Source: Alentia gelatinosa | Lineage: Eukaryota > Annelida > Polychaeta > Phyllodocida > Polynoidae | Direction: 5' to 3' | Assembly: GCA_950022655.1 (NCBI GenBank) | Contig: OX465589.1 | Location: 26,279,626 to 26,343,625 of the forward strand | Length of the DNA: 64,000 bases | Shown: piece after piece, positions 1 through 14,900 of the stretch | Layout: every line of letters begins with the position of its first letter | How positions within the stretch are numbered: position 1 is the first letter of the stretch | Program-made: the position numbers and the translations under genes | Notes under the pieces: generated by a model | Database searches by the model: none | What the model was told of the DNA's origin: nothing | What the model saw: the letters and a program-made list of their open reading frames with translations, nothing else

Positions 1-1800
1 TATAACTAACATTAATCTGTGTTTTAATTAAACGGTTTGTTTCATCAGTAGCAAGCATACTACAATATATAACCCCAGGTAGCCTTTGTACCACAGGACG
101 CCACTTCGACAGTGCCCATTTATTGGTCGCAAACACAACGCTCGAGTATGTGCATTTATAAGGGGCAGCAAGGATGGAAAATATTTCAAACGTCGACAAG
201 TGTATATTCATAAAAACAGAGTTGGTGGTCACCTGCCACTTTAACCATTCGCCCCCATTCGGAAAATGGCCACAAGGCTCGCATGCTCTGAGCGTCTATG
301 GAGTGGGAATACTGTTTGGGATTTAGATTGAGCTATATTTGATTATGTGATTTTCAAATTCGCAAGGGCCTGGCGACTGCCTCTCTACTGATATAATGTC
401 TATTTCTTTGCTCATGTCGACAGATCAACTGGCAACTGTAGCGAGTTCTCTGATATTGCGGGACATCAGTGTAATTTGTCGTTACAATACAAGCTACAAA
501 ATGGCAGCCGTGGACACATGCATAGTTTAAGCTCCAGCCACTGTCTGGCATGTCAACGTAGTGTAGCTCAGTTGTCACATTCTTTATTGCACTGAGATAA
601 TACATATCTGGAAGATTTTGAGTGGAATGGGCCTCATTCTGGAGGAGTCGAGGTTACAAGCACATCCACAGAATCTTCTCTGAGGAAAATGGTGAAACTG
701 CACCAAGGTTTAACTTACATGATGGTATGGTTTCTACTCTTAAGTAGACCATGTGCCGCTGCTGCGCAAGTTTCATTATCATGTAAACGTCATATTTGCA
801 GATGATATGCTCAGACAAATTATAGATATGGGTGTACTTTACTTAGCACCAGACCTTCTGTGTACCACGTACGACAGGCATGGTTGAGATAATCCTATGT
901 TCAGCTGTCACAAGCGATGTTCTATTGAATTATTGACTGATATTGAAAGCACAAGTACCGGCTTTATCACCGGAGTTATGTATTGTATTTGTCAATATAT
1001 CATTCCTTGACTGGACACATTTTCAAAAACTGTTATTCGAATTGGTAACTAATTGATCACAATAAATATTCACAAAACGAGTTTTTCCTTTATTATATGT
1101 GATAGCATATACTTGGATATGATGAGAATAAATACGAGAGAAATATACGATAACTAATGCTAATTTATTCTATAGTTAAAGGAAAGTCCCTCCTTCTGAC
1201 AGTTGAGGTATAAATGATGAAATGTAGAGGGGAGATTTGGACCTAGAACATCAATTTGTTTTCAATTTTCTTTGCCACCGTACTTTCATCACATGCTGTT
1301 TCAAAAGAAGAACGACATAGCTTCATTAACATCGATTTCTCTGTGAACATTTTCTTTGTGATAAAATGTACTGCTATAGGATTTTTCTGCACTTCCTGAA
1401 GATGGAAAATGGCGATAATCACGGTAATACAGTCACTTAATATAATAAAAGAACAGAAAGAATGCTTTCAGTTTCAGTAGATGTTTAATAACATTAATTG
1501 TAATCCATTGGTGAAATACCCTGAGAACATAGCGACCACGGCAATCTATTGGCAATGTGTTATTTATGATATTTCAATCCCTCTTTCCCCCATAACGATT
1601 GGCGATATATCAATTAAACACTCCTTAAAGCATCATAGCATCCTTCATTGAATCACCACTTTATCCCTCTATATGACTAAACATTTCAATCAAAAATATA
1701 AATCTCTGAAAAGTTTATGTCCACAGGAAGGAACACGGGTCTTGTGATTTAATCATTATTCTAACTCAATTCCTCAGTTAACATACGTATATTCTAGCTA
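1..1800. other. No gene recognised (3' flank of the minus-strand gene)
   Basis: AT-rich sequence with only short chance ORFs. On the minus strand this lies downstream of the lectin gene's stop codon, so part of it is probably 3' UTR. A minus-strand AATAAA (plus-strand tttatt at 1164-1169) about 700 bases past the stop is the only polyadenylation-signal candidate I noted. Nothing else here can be supported. Confidence 0.4.
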
Positions 1801-1807
1801 TGCATAT

Positions 1808-1860
1808 CACGTGACCCGGTTCCACGCGTCACGTGACCCTGCCACGCCCGTCACGTGACC
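1808..1860. repeat. Three CACGTG palindromes at 22-base spacing
   Basis: Three TCACGTGACC blocks sit 22 bases apart, separated by GC-rich spacers that are similar to each other, and end directly at the stop codon of the minus-strand terminal exon. CACGTG is the canonical E-box core bound by bHLH factors. Here the position would be in a 3' UTR, so a short tandem repeat is at least as likely as a regulatory cluster. Confidence 0.55.
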
Positions 1861-1863
1861 TAT

Positions 1864-2195
1864 CTAGGCGTCTTTGCTGAGACACTTGACTGTGATGTCG
1901 CTGTCGCGTCTCCACTCGTCCCTGGATGGTGACTTGTAGTGCACGTTCCAGGTGGCCGTGATCTCGTCCGGGGTCAGAGCCACGTCGTTGGCCACCATGA
2001 AGGGCGTGGGGCTGTCCTTGGCGGCGCCCAGGGCCCAGTAGGCGCAGGAGGCCGTCTGCTGCAGGTAGAGGAACACGCCGTGCTCCGTGTTCTCGTAGTA
2101 CGGCCGCCCGTTAGACTCGCCCTTCCTCGTGAACTGACCGGGGATGGTGGTACGCGCACGCGGGCTCTGCAGCTCCAGCGTTGTACACTGGACAG
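1864..2195 (-). CDS. Terminal exon: second copy of an unnamed ~100-aa domain
   Basis: Acceptor TTCATTACAG precedes 2195. The exon enters in phase 1 (codon shared with exon 3423-3558) and runs open to TAG at 1866-1864, giving about 110 residues. Visible features are a Cys near the start, NGRPYY, FLYL, an aromatic YWALG, then a [16 protein letters not shown] stretch and a final Cys after SDITVK. The same pattern (NGRP/KAVY, LYLYY, YWAV, RVND, ATW, I-V-C) is spread over the two exons just upstream, so this is an intragenic domain duplication in which one copy has lost or never had the intron. GC content is much higher than in the surroundings, as expected for a real exon. I cannot name the domain. 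Confidence 0.8.
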
Positions 2196-2876
2196 CTGTA
2201 ATGAACAACAGTGTACACTATCGTAAAAGTGGATGAGTTTTAATCTGGGCCACCGTATGCCACGACTGGAGTTTGGCATAGTGATTTCACGAGGCAGAGC
2301 CGAGTGAAGTCCGGAGACAAAACTCCAGGAGAGGAATGTGGTGGCCACGATTAAAACGGATCAGGTTTTGATTTTATCCTACCTCGTCTCCTCGATTTGG
2401 AATATTACGTGATAAAAATTCTGTAAGCCACTAGTGGCATATAAAACTCCGTATGCCAGTCAGCGTGGCATACGGAAAGTCAATGTTAAGCCTATGGGAT
2501 TCTATATTAGGGGTAGGATAAATGATTATATAGGGCACAGAGTGATTGCTAGTTCCATCATCATCCGCCAGGTAATTGTAAGACATGGCCACTGTAGTAG
2601 GGGGACGACCACTGTTATCAATTGTTATAATACAGAGATAATCGAAATACAAGGCTAAAACGTCTCTACGGTAAGCTGAAAATTATATTCTTGATAAATT
2701 CCAGTCATAGCTGGTCTCGCCACCATTTATTTTGTTTGGCGTCGGGGTAAGATGGCCGTACCCATAACACAATGGCTATGTGGCATATATACATATTCAT
2801 TTCTGTGAGACGATATGGCGCTATCTATAAAGTATACAATGTACACACAATTCCTGAAATCTTTTACCCCTCGCAC

Positions 2877-2907
<31 letters not shown>

Positions 2908-5900
2908 ACAATCTTGTATACAATAGGACAAAGAAGGGGACTACGAAACATTTTCACAATTTTTTGCCACCCGCCCTCAGTGGGTCCGTAAATTATGGAT
3001 GGTCCCTATCTGAAATTACTGACTGGAATTCTGATCTGGATTGGTGGAGTGGACATAACAATATTCAGAGGTTTGTATCTATTTTGATAACGCTGTAACA
3101 GCTCACTACCAAAGGGTTTGGTGGTAGACCGCAATGTATTCTCTCTAAAGCCGAATCGTTCCCGATGAAAAATTAGTCAGGGACATGAATATAGAGCTAA
3201 GATGTTTTCTTCTTCTCTCTATTAGGTTGAGTTATATGCTGCTCTGATGGGTTCTGGATCGATCGTGCCGTTGGGGACATAAACCCTCGAAAATAGATGC
3301 CGAGTCTATAGGAAATATATATACAAGAGGATGCGTTGAGATTATCCGTCATATGTGCAAATGACCCTCTAGAGCCATTCTCAGAGAGAAATGCATAATT
3401 TAAAAAAACAAACTTCACTCACCCGCGCACGCGCACTCCACGCGGATGCTGCTTTCTTCCTGGTACGTTGTGCCTTGAAGTTCGGTCAGTGCCGACCAGG
3501 TGGCGTTCACTTCACTGGGCTGGGCGGCCGAATCGTTGACACGGAGATACTCAGGACCCTGTCAACATTACCACAATCAGCCTACTCTGAGATCAATACA
3601 TAACACATTTCTATAGTACATTATGAGGTTGTTATCCCGTTGCGAAAGGATGGAAAACAGTACGTTAAATCTTCTTTCTTGTGCTCTATCAAAAAGCAAC
3701 AAATTCAGCAACCCTACCCTACCATGTTGCATAAGGGCAAGTTGGTTAAAGAAAATGGTCAATTCTAACCAAAACCTTGTAATTGTTATTCATTTATAAT
3801 TGCACGCTCATTAATCAATGATGAACATACCATCTGCTCCTAGTCATATGATACGATTACGCTTGATGATCTACAGCGCAATAAAATAAGCTATATAGTT
3901 ACATATTTCCTTTAATGACCTTCATTGCTGAAACAATACCACTATTCTTTGAAACAATATCCCCAAATGGCACGATTATGTGACGAGAGTGGGTGTGCTG
4001 TTATGACACAGCATTTGTCAGATTCTTCTGTTAATCAGAGCTCAGTAAAGTATGCTGTGTCAGCACCTCTCATTCAGCGTGGGAAGCCTCAGACACTCTG
4101 CATATACTTCAAACCCGTGCACCATAGGAGGGTGGTTGTGGCCCCTAAGATTCGAGGTCAACTCTCGACTGCAGAGCCGTCCCAAGGCGCTAGAAAATAT
4201 TATGTAAGGAGGTCAGGGTGAAGGTCAGGGTTTGCTGCGAATGCAGGCTACTCGGTCTACTGTATTTCTTATATGGAATTAAGGCAATGGGACAACTCCA
4301 TGGTGGTAGGGCCAACGGTGTAGCAACAAATGAACATGATTAGCCCTTGCTTATTATAGTGTGAAAACCCACTGGCCCGGTGGACGACAGCACCTATCGG
4401 CGGCTAGCGGCTGCTAAAAGGCTGGTATTCAGCGAAGCTTATTTCATTAGGTTTTGATGCTTCATGGCTGGTTCATGGCCAGTTCATGGCTGTGTGGTCA
4501 CCGCTGGCGGGTATGTAACGCCGACATGCTCCACCATGCCCGTCTCTATACTGTGAGCTCACATTGGCGGTCCATGCCGCCTAACGCACAGCACTATTTA
4601 GCAGCCGTTTGGCGCACTTTTGATGCCATCCACCAGCCCAGTGAAACACACACTTTAGGGAGAGGTTATAGAGATTTTCCAGTATTCTGTATGCCAATTC
4701 TGTGGCATTGGTAAGGTGCAGAGAGTCATTGTCTTAGTGCCTGAGAGGAGTGCCCAGATGAACATGTCAAATTACTACAAACGGAACTATCTCATTGACG
4801 TAAAATATGTGGATCTTACAAATATAGTTGCAGAAGTGGATGGTCATCAAGTGGGTTAAGAAAAATGGCCCTCCTAGGATTGTGGCGGAAAAACATACAT
4901 TTTCACCTTTTACTTGGAACTGGTTTCCCTCTATCATCTTACTGCTTTGTATACCTCTTATTTGATAAAAGAAAAAATATGGAATAACGCGGGGGAAGAG
5001 GAAATGACCATATCTGGAGATTATTGTTGGGTATGTCGCCAAAGTCATAGCAGAAGGGGTTATGGTTATTACAGTCGAAATTCCCAGTTTTCTGGATATT
5101 GGTCAATGATATGTGGATGATCCAGCACTAACTAGGACCAGTGTTATTTATCCATCATCAACATATGTAAATATCACGTAATCATCATGGGACAGAAGTT
5201 GACACCTAATACGAATAGCTTATTTTTAAAGTTTAGAATATACCTCATTGATCTGTAGACTGACTGCCCAGTAGCCGCCGCTGGAGTAGTACAGGTACAG
5301 GTCGCGCTGGTCGTGTTTGTAGACCGCTTTACTGGTGTGGTCACAGGTTTGAAGTGTGTAGAATCCCATTGACGCAGCTTGCACCTATTAAAACATACAC
5401 CGCACACAATTTACAGTAAGTCTCCCCTGCCGTAGCTACACATACCAAGGTACTCTGATATGTGGTATTTTATACAAACAGTTCTAACATCCTCTGCTAA
5501 TATACCAAAGAAAAACATCATCCTTTTATATCATGTCACAGATTGTTAATTCAAATTGTACCTTCATCTTATTACATACCCGTGGTCGAACATCTATGAA
5601 ATACTACCCGCTGCTAGGGGTGCAGTATTGATAATGTTTCCGCCCTTGGGCCATAGTGAATGGCCGCTAGCATGTAAGTTATATGATAATAAGGAAACGT
5701 GTAATAGCTGAGCTGGTAGAGATGGCTGTTCTCAGTCTTTCATCCTTGAAATACTGCCTATCGCCTACAGCGTCGGGCAGTATTTCAAAGTTGAAAGACT
5801 GAGAACGTCTATCGCTACAGGCTCAGTAATCACATTTCCTCCTACAACTGTATGCATATAGATGTATGCGCTTCAGCAAACACTACTTTAGGTATGCTGT

Positions 5901-8900
5901 TTTCCGTGAGAGTCCATTGGAGATGGTTGGAGAGTGACGGTCACGTGAGGCTAGGTATGTCGTGGTCACGTAAGGCCTGGAGTAGTGGTAGGAGAGGGAG
6001 GAGAGGGAGGCGCTCTCCCGCGACGATTCCCGCAAGCAAGTTGGCCACAATGTGCATTTATAGGCATGTCATGGCCTCTGTGTGATTTACTGAAATAGGG
6101 ATCACTATATCCAACCATGTATACTTACAAACATCCATAGACATACAGATACGAATATATGCATACCCGTATACCAGTACATATATACCTATTAGAAGGC
6201 AACTTTGCGATAAAAATCGGCAATATTCGTCATAAAGTGTTTCATTGAGATAGGTTAATTGCTATTGTATATGTATTGGTGACACTATGCCAGCTATGGA
6301 TGTATAGATCTAAACTTTAGCCATCTTCATTTAATACTCTTCCCATGGTTTTAGTGTATTGTATTGTTTCGTTCTATACCAATGAATCAATGTCCAATAT
6401 ACATATACATATATATAGTCACATGCATACCTTCACACTTAAAAGCATGCATACATACATCTGTGTATGTATACATATTGTAGCATGCCTAGTGATAATG
6501 AAGAGTTCTGACTCACTTTTTCCGGACCAGTTATACGAATACGCTGACAACTGCACGCTGAAGACAAACAACAAAAACGATAGATTAATCATTCACATTG
6601 GTAATATTCAACGTTTCCTGCAGGTCCTACTGAATATAAAAAACTCAATAAGACAGAATGATTTATATTTAGTATGTTAGTTTGCCACAACATAGAATCA
6701 ACATAGATTTACTTTCAAGTAATCATATATTCTTCAGATTGAGAACACTGATGTTTTAAGGAAACACGAAACGAAATAAAGGAACAAGTAGCAAGGAAGA
6801 TATATTGTAGTCACAGATTTCTAACGCCATGAGACATGTAATATCATTATCATTGTTTAAAACGCTTCGTTAGATTGGTTAAACTTGCAAAATATCACTC
6901 ACAGGTACATTAGTCAATCAAAGAGCAAATATAAAATGAAGTATGCAAAAGGGATCGGAGATAAGCGTTTGTAGCAAAGGTACAAGTTTTTATATAGATT
7001 TTCGCACAGAGAAAACACGTATCCTGAAAATTTGCGTTCAAATGAAATATGCGTTAATTTTCTCCTTGAAAATGACCCGCTGCTAAACTGTCCATGACCT
7101 TTTAGTATCATGCTCAAAAAGTAGAGGATAAAAGGCTGATCTATTGCATCATATATCAGCGGTAGCCTTAGATTGATAGCAACAAACATTTCTCTTCGGC
7201 AATGATGTCGATATTAAATAATTAGACCATAGAAGTTCCATATCATTGCAATACCAAATCTAATATATTAGTTATCGGGAAATGAGTGGGATGTGCAGAA
7301 TAAAATGACCACGGGGTTTTCGGTAAATGATTTGCTGTACCTATGACATCACAGGGCATTTTCGTTATCATATGTCTGACATGATTCTCGGTACTTTTTA
7401 CCACTTTTGGCTCTTTTCTACATGACAAGAATAAAAGAAAAAACATCAAAAACCTATTTACACCTGTTGGAGCAAACCAATTGAGCAAGCGAATGTGTTA
7501 TTTGCATCTGTATTCACTATAGTCAGCTTCCCAAGCCTACTTAAGCCATGTATCTGACCAACTTTATCTTAGAAGCCAAGCTGCCCCTTCATACACAGGA
7601 TTGCTCGTGCATCTAAAAAACTTGTCGTTATGGTAACATCAGGGCTAACGTGGTTAGCTGTAACGCGAGCGGGAATAAGAACACTCTCCCAGCGGATACC
7701 AGGACGTCACGTGGTCACCGCCTTCCCAGCATCCCTTACTCCAACCATCTCTGAAGTAGAAGCCGAAGTAGAAGAAAAAGATTGCCACCCGCCCACCCTT
7801 ACAAAATCAGAAGAGAGAATGTCTTCTTATCTGCTGTATAGACAACCTACAACCGTAATTACATCACATGCCATTACACCATGTTACTACTGCTCTCCGT
7901 GATTCTCGTGTATCTTTTCAATCTCCTTGTATCACATCACGTATGTGATATTTACTATATAAATATCTCCAAGGTATCTCTTGTCTTCGAATTAGTATTT
8001 ATGCAGAAAGCTCATTGGCAACAGTCACACAGCATTACCAAGCCATCCAGCACTCGCACTTTGTCACTTTGCCCATGCAGTACCTCGAACCATTGACCGT
8101 GTATGACCTTGAGGTGGCTTCATCGGAAGCCCTGAGAAGATCCTGATCGACTGATTGATCCTTACCGACTGATTGATGCCATTCCGCACTTGTTGTCCAA
8201 AGGAAAAATCGAATAGGTCAAAAGGAAATCTTGCATAGATTTATTTTGGTTGTTTGGTTTCATTTCTCCCAACCATACCTAGGCTTGGAGAGGGTGGACC
8301 GGATCGAGGATCCATTTCCATGGTTTGATTTACTGTTTTCTAATCCAGAACAATAGTTCACCTGGAAACTCTATAGGAACTTAGCTTAAACTGACAGGAA
8401 GATGCCATTAAGAAGATAGCATCAGCTTTACCAATAGACGTTTTGCCACATCTTACATTTAAAGACCCTATTGAGGTATCCCAGAATTCAGTCTATTCAC
8501 AACTTCCGGTTTTCGCTGGTTACCGACGTTGTATGGTGATAGACCCTTTACCCGTAACCCAGAAATAATGCAGTTTAACAGTTTTCAGAAATCTTTAAAT
8601 TGAAATCCTGATGCCAGAAATGGAAATTTCAGCTATTTATACATAGAAATCCGAAATTATATTCAGTTTCTCCAATTATAATTCAGAAAACTGTGGTTCA
8701 TGTTGTCGTAGTGTGGCCAGTCAATCGGGAGCGGAACTTTGCCTTACCCGGGGCGATAATCAGGAGTTTAGTAACCTCTGGAGGCTCTATGAAGGAAAGA
8801 AGTCTGAAGTTATTAATATTATCGGAAGACAGATTGGCGGGGAGTCTGCCATGATTATATCATGGATTATACTTACTGCGGGGCTTGGGAGTTGTGAAGA

Positions 8901-11900
8901 TAGCCTTGGGAGTGGTGAAGGCCTTAGGTGTTGTGTACAGAACTTCGGGCGCTTTAACATAAAAACACAGACGTTTAAGAAATTTCAACAAATACATTCA
9001 CTACTAGACCCCCCCTTTCCGGTGAAATAGAGACAAAGAGGAGGAGTTTGGGTAAATAATATTCATGTTTAAAGTTAAAGACAGATTACATTTGAATATT
9101 TTAAATAATAATAAGTATCAGTAAGAAGGAGAACATTGTAAAGAGGGATAAGGAGGGTATAAGAAGGGAAATAAGTGTTAACATTGAAGTACCTGTGTAG
9201 GCTTCGATGGTAAGAGGATGAGGGGGGGGGGGGGTGTTTAGGACCTTTGTGGGGGGTATACGATGATGTCTGGTGGAAAGTATGGCTACTGTAAATTTAG
9301 TACGGTAAGGTTTTTTCACCAGAGGGGAGGGTAGTAATGACTTGTCATCTTACCCAGATCTATGCCAACTCTATTGTGAATACATCCTCTTTATTTATTT
9401 GTGATATAGCAACTTTCTATGAGATATGTATAATTGAATTTATCAGTGTATTTCATCTTTGAGCAGATGGGCCTAGTCTTGATCAGCTTACTCGCGTATT
9501 TGGTAATGGTATCGACTACGGCATTATATGATAAGGGTATTTCAATCATGATGTAATAAGTAAGTGCATTTTCTCATAAGCTTACCAGCTAAGTGAAACA
9601 AAGAAATAGCATCAAACTTATAAACCAGTGCATGCTTTAGATATCATATTGCAAGGATCTAGAAATTTGGGCATAGATGTACATATTACACTATTGAATA
9701 CAATGCATTCGTTTTAATTGGTCTGAGTGTCACTTGACCATGGCAGTTAGACGTAATGAAGTTTCTGCCATGCTTCTTATAAAGATTTACAAGTTAGTCA
9801 CAGAATTAGTTGCGGAACAGTAACACAGGGGAAAGGAATACATTATATAAACAAAATGAACTGTATCATATCTCTCAGGGTGGCTGCATACCAGTCCCTC
9901 AGAACATCATGAGACACCACTGGAATGGAACAGATTAGCTTATGACGCTTGAACGGTAGTTATCCTATCTAAATCAATTCAGAAATGCAAGACAGGTAAT
10001 TAGAAAACATAGATGTACAAAAGGCATGGGGAGAATTAAGGGCATGCGGGGAAAGGATATCAAGAGATTAATTGAACAATAATTGGATATTATCATGCTT
10101 AAAATCACATAAAGGTATGCATGCAAAGAGTTGTATGATGTTGACTACTGGAGAGCCATCCATACAATAGATCACATATATCACATAGATATAGAGAAAC
10201 ATTACTTTAACAGACTGGTCTAGGTTCTAACTATGCTCGTATCAGGCTGTACACCTACTGACCTGTTGTTGTATCTGGAGATGCTGAGGCTACGTGTAGA
10301 CAGTTAACACAGATTAATGTTGGTAATTTCAATATGAAAATTATATTATATACTATAGCTCTCGTAAATTAAACTGCTTAAAGAGATTGACTGAATATGG
10401 CAGGATGATTATATACAATAGAAAAATATCTTGAAGAAAAACTTAAGGGCAATTATTTGATTACATATATATGTATATCTATGGAGATATCAAAAGATAT
10501 CCATATACATGATGTCTATACCTTATGGAATTATTCTTAAGTATCTGAATTTCCAGATGAAATCAAATCTGATTAACTTCCCCCTACTAAATACCCCTTA
10601 GTATATACATGTAGGCTTGTTTTTGGACTAGATACGTACTTGCGTCACTTGTTGTGACTTCTGTTGTAGCTTTACCAGTAGTGGTGTCAACAACTGTTGT
10701 CTGACCAGCAGTTGTTTGACTAGCTGTAGTCTGACTAGCCGTAGTCATAATAACTGTTGTTGGGAGTGTTGGCGTTATTATTTTCAACGTGGAAGACGGA
10801 GTTACAAATCTCGTAGATGGAGTAACAGGTAATGTGGGAGTCGTGCCACCTGCAGCTATTGTTTGTAATTAGAAAATATCCATTGTACATAAAGAAAAGA
10901 GACATGGTACTGAAAAAAAGGATGAGGACAATTCGATACTCAATTTCTATACAATAGAAAAGTAATTCCTCTGCACTGGAAGAGATATAGATTTCGTTAT
11001 GTTGACAGTGTTAAAATGCACCATAGTATGTCTTTCAGGAGCTTCCTTGGGGTGCTGTAGTTTCTGAAATACATGTATTCAAAGTAATATCACTTTGAAA
11101 GAAAATCAGGTGTAGGATCTCTCAAGTTTACTGTAGCCTTGGTGTTGAATAGGGATGGAGATCATATGGCTATGAAATGACAAGGGAACTGTGGTATAAT
11201 GATTTTCTCCTTTTACACCTGGATCAGAGATATTTCTGTCCAAATAAAGTAGGGGGACTGGGGACCTAATGGCCCTATGCCGGCTCCACTGGCCATATAT
11301 ATTCTATATGACCTGTGGTGTCTACACTTATCTGTTTATTTGTGTGTCTGTTATCTGTAACCTGTATATTAATCAGACTATATTTCAGTGTTTTGAACAG
11401 CGGATTATAATCGCACGACCGACCGACTGGAGTAAGAAATACAATATGTCTCTCTTTCTAAATCATGTCTTATATTACACCTGAAGATCTGAATGCAAAA
11501 AAGGGAATGAAATTGGTAACTATAAACATTAGAAGTATTTATAAACGATTAGAAGATTTTAAATTAATTTTTAAAGATATTGATTTGGTGGCAATTACCG
11601 AGACATGGTTGACTGAACGATACTCCTCAGATATGTTGAATTTACCAAATATGATAATCCATCGTACAGATAGAAATTATGAAGAAAAAAAGTGTGGGGG
11701 GGGGGGGGGTTGCGATCTATCTAAATGTGAAATTTTCGAAGTATTATACAGAAATTGTTGACTTGTCCATTTCATCTAAAGAGATTGAAATGCTTGTATG
11801 CACCATCGAACCACCTAATCAAAAGAAAATGTTGATAATAGCGGTATACAGGCCGCCTGGAAAGTATGTTCAGGAGTGTTATGATTACTTAGGAAGCATA

Positions 11901-14900
11901 GTTGCTGATGAACGTTTTTTACATCATGAGGTTTGGATACTTGGCGACATGAATGTAAACAGTACCACTACCGGTTGTCCCAAAAACAAAATAATGAAAG
12001 ACTTTTTGCTTTATTCGGAACTGAACTTACTGAAAACAAATCCCACCTTTCTGTTTCGTGGAGGTACTAGCACCATAGATCATATATACACCAATAGTAA
12101 TTTTGTTAAAGAAAGTGGTAATGTAAACTATTATGTATCTGACCATGTGATTATATATGCCCTACGGAAAAAAATCAAAGAAAAGTTCATACATAAATCA
12201 GTATCATTCCGAAACACAAAAAATTTAGATGACAAATTCTTATCATATCATTTTCTGATGAAATTATTGCAAAGAATAATGGGGGTGATTCTTGTGAATC
12301 CTATATGGCATACATAGAGAATAGTATTAATCAAGTATCCCCAGTTATGATTAAAAAAAGTAGAACAATACAAGGGGAAGAAATCAGTAGAACACTGGAG
12401 ACTAAAATTGATCTTAGAAGAAGGACCATGCTGGAACTTAACACCATAACAGACCCCACTGAGAGAAGAGAAAAGTTAAAAACAGCAAGAAGATTGGGAA
12501 GAGAGATAAGTGCAGGTTTACAAAAAACCAAGGCCAAGAGAGTTCATGAGAACCTCACTATTTACAGAAACAACCCTAGAAAATTTTGGCGTGAACTAAA
12601 TAAGATCTGGAAATATACTAAGGAGGGGGGAGATGATTTTCCAATAAATGCAAATGAGAATATTAAGGATAAATGTAACGAAATGAATAATTTTTTTATT
12701 AATATCGCCATTGAAGACCCTTTAATCATGGAAACAGCAGTAAATCATAACGAAGATAGTGAGGAGGAACATTTTGAAGATCAAGAAGGAATCCTAATAC
12801 CAACAGACCACAATGAGCTGAAGCGGATCATAAAGGAACTAGATAACAACAAAAGTACAGGTGTAGAAAAGGTAAATGGGCGTCTAATGAAAAAAATTCT
12901 TCTGACTAACCTAAATATTATTACTGAACTGATTAATAAGAGTTTTACAGAAGGTACTTTTCCAAATATTTAAAAAAAAGAAACTATCACACCAATTCCC
13001 AAGGAGGGAGACTTAAGTTTGTATACAAATTGGAGACCCATAACAGTCCTATCACTTATGTCTAAGGTCTATGAAAAGGTAATTCATAAACGATTGTTAA
13101 ATTTTATGAACAACAATGATACAATAACTGACCTACAATTCGGATTTCTTCCAAAGCGCTCAACCGCCCAAGCTATTTTTACTCTAATTAACAAAATAAG
13201 TATGGCTTTAGACAGTAAGAAAATCATTTCCATAGCATTTCTCGACTTTCGTAAAGCCTTTGATTCAGTAAATCATTATCTTCTAATAGAAAAATTAATA
13301 GCCAACAAATTTGATAATATGACAATAAAACTTTTGGAAGATTATTTGAGACTACGAAAAGTTAATCTAAGACTAAATGGAGAACTATCAGAATATATGA
13401 CTACCATTTGTGGAGTGCCCCAAGGGTCTGTTCTAGGGCCTCTGATGTTTCTGTTATTTATCGACGATATAGTAAAAATATTTAATAGTTCAATGCCAAT
13501 ATTATACGCAGATGACATCGCCTTAGTTACAATCGGGGAAACGCAGGAACAGGTTGATTTATTACAAAAGCATAACCTGGGATTAGTCTATCAATGGATA
13601 AGAAAGAATAAAATCAGTTTAAACTATGAAAAAACAAAGATTATGTGGCTGGGGAATGCTAGGAACATAGACAAAAAACGAACTACTATGATTGGGGAAA
13701 ATGTAATAAAGGCAGTTAATAAATATAAGTACCTGAGCTTATTGCTTGACAATGGTCTAACATTGAACGATCACTATAACAAAATAATAAAGGACTTTAA
13801 CCACAAATTGTTTAAATTTAGAAAAATTCGATATCTGTTAAATATGGACTCAAGCATAAAACTTGTAAAACATATGTTAATCCCTATCATTGAATATGCA
13901 GACCATGTCCAAACCCTGATGTCTAAAGAAAAACAGCAAAAACTGCAGATATTTGTCAATAAAGCGTTACGCATTGCAGTGGGAGTAAAGGTAGCCAAGG
14001 ACATTAGTAATCATGACTTGTACCAACTGTGTAAAATTCGACCTTTATTTGTAAGAAGAATTAATCACCTTTTGAATTTAATAAAATGGTGGACCGAAGA
14101 CAAGCAACACATTTATGAACGGGTATCAAAAAGAACAAGGAATGATGAGAAGATAACAATAAAGATCCAAAAACCAAGAACAGAAAAATTCAAAAACTCA
14201 CCACTTTATCAAGGGAAAAAATACTGGGACCTGCTACCTATGGATGTTCAATTAAAACCATCGGGAGATACCTTCAAAGCCAACGTTAAAGAAGTATTGA
14301 TGACCATCATCCCAGAGACAAACTTTTGAAATTTAAGTCATGAGACAACTTTAATAAGTACATGTTCATCAGAACAAGTTAGTTCATTATAAACCGAGAA
14401 ATTGTATAGTCCATGTCACTGTCCTGTGGTGTATCTGATGTATTTGTAATTGTATGTGACTCCAAAATGGAAGAACACCCCTAGTGGTGAATTTTGTACG
14501 TCGTTAAATTTCATTGAATAAAAAAAAAAGAAGAAAGGAATAAAGTAAAAGATATCAATGAGGATTTAATTATATTAACACTGATTACAAAGGAGCTGAG
14601 GAGTGTGATGGAATCCATCAGAAACAAGCTTAATGATGAACTACAGATATGTGGTACATGAAACTCATTAGAAAAAAATTCATGATATCTTGTGGACTAC
14701 TCAATCTCAGCAGATTTTTGTCTAAATTGAACACACTTTTGACACTGGAGGCTGTGTAAATATGCACCTTGAATGGGAATAACACACATCAAAACCAAGA
14801 GCAAAATTGATATAACAAGGCTGCACTATAGATATATATGGTGCAGGTATCAGACTTCGCATGGCTGGAAACAGGCAACTCCATTTTGATGATTCCGTTG

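Noticed and set aside
1939..2226. Plus-strand ORF opposite the terminal exon
   Set aside because: GC-rich antisense of a well-supported exon with matching splice phase; no family pattern.
8776..8786. 11-base microexon with strong acceptor TTTCCTTCATAG and donor GTTACT, phase 1 to 0, which would link the stalk to exon 5244-5384
   Set aside because: Length and phases fit, but such a short match is likely by chance in 5 kb of intron; needs transcript evidence.
8713..9030. 105-aa plus-strand ORF
   Set aside because: No recognisable domain, contains local GCCTTGGGAGT repeats, no splice or promoter context; probably chance.
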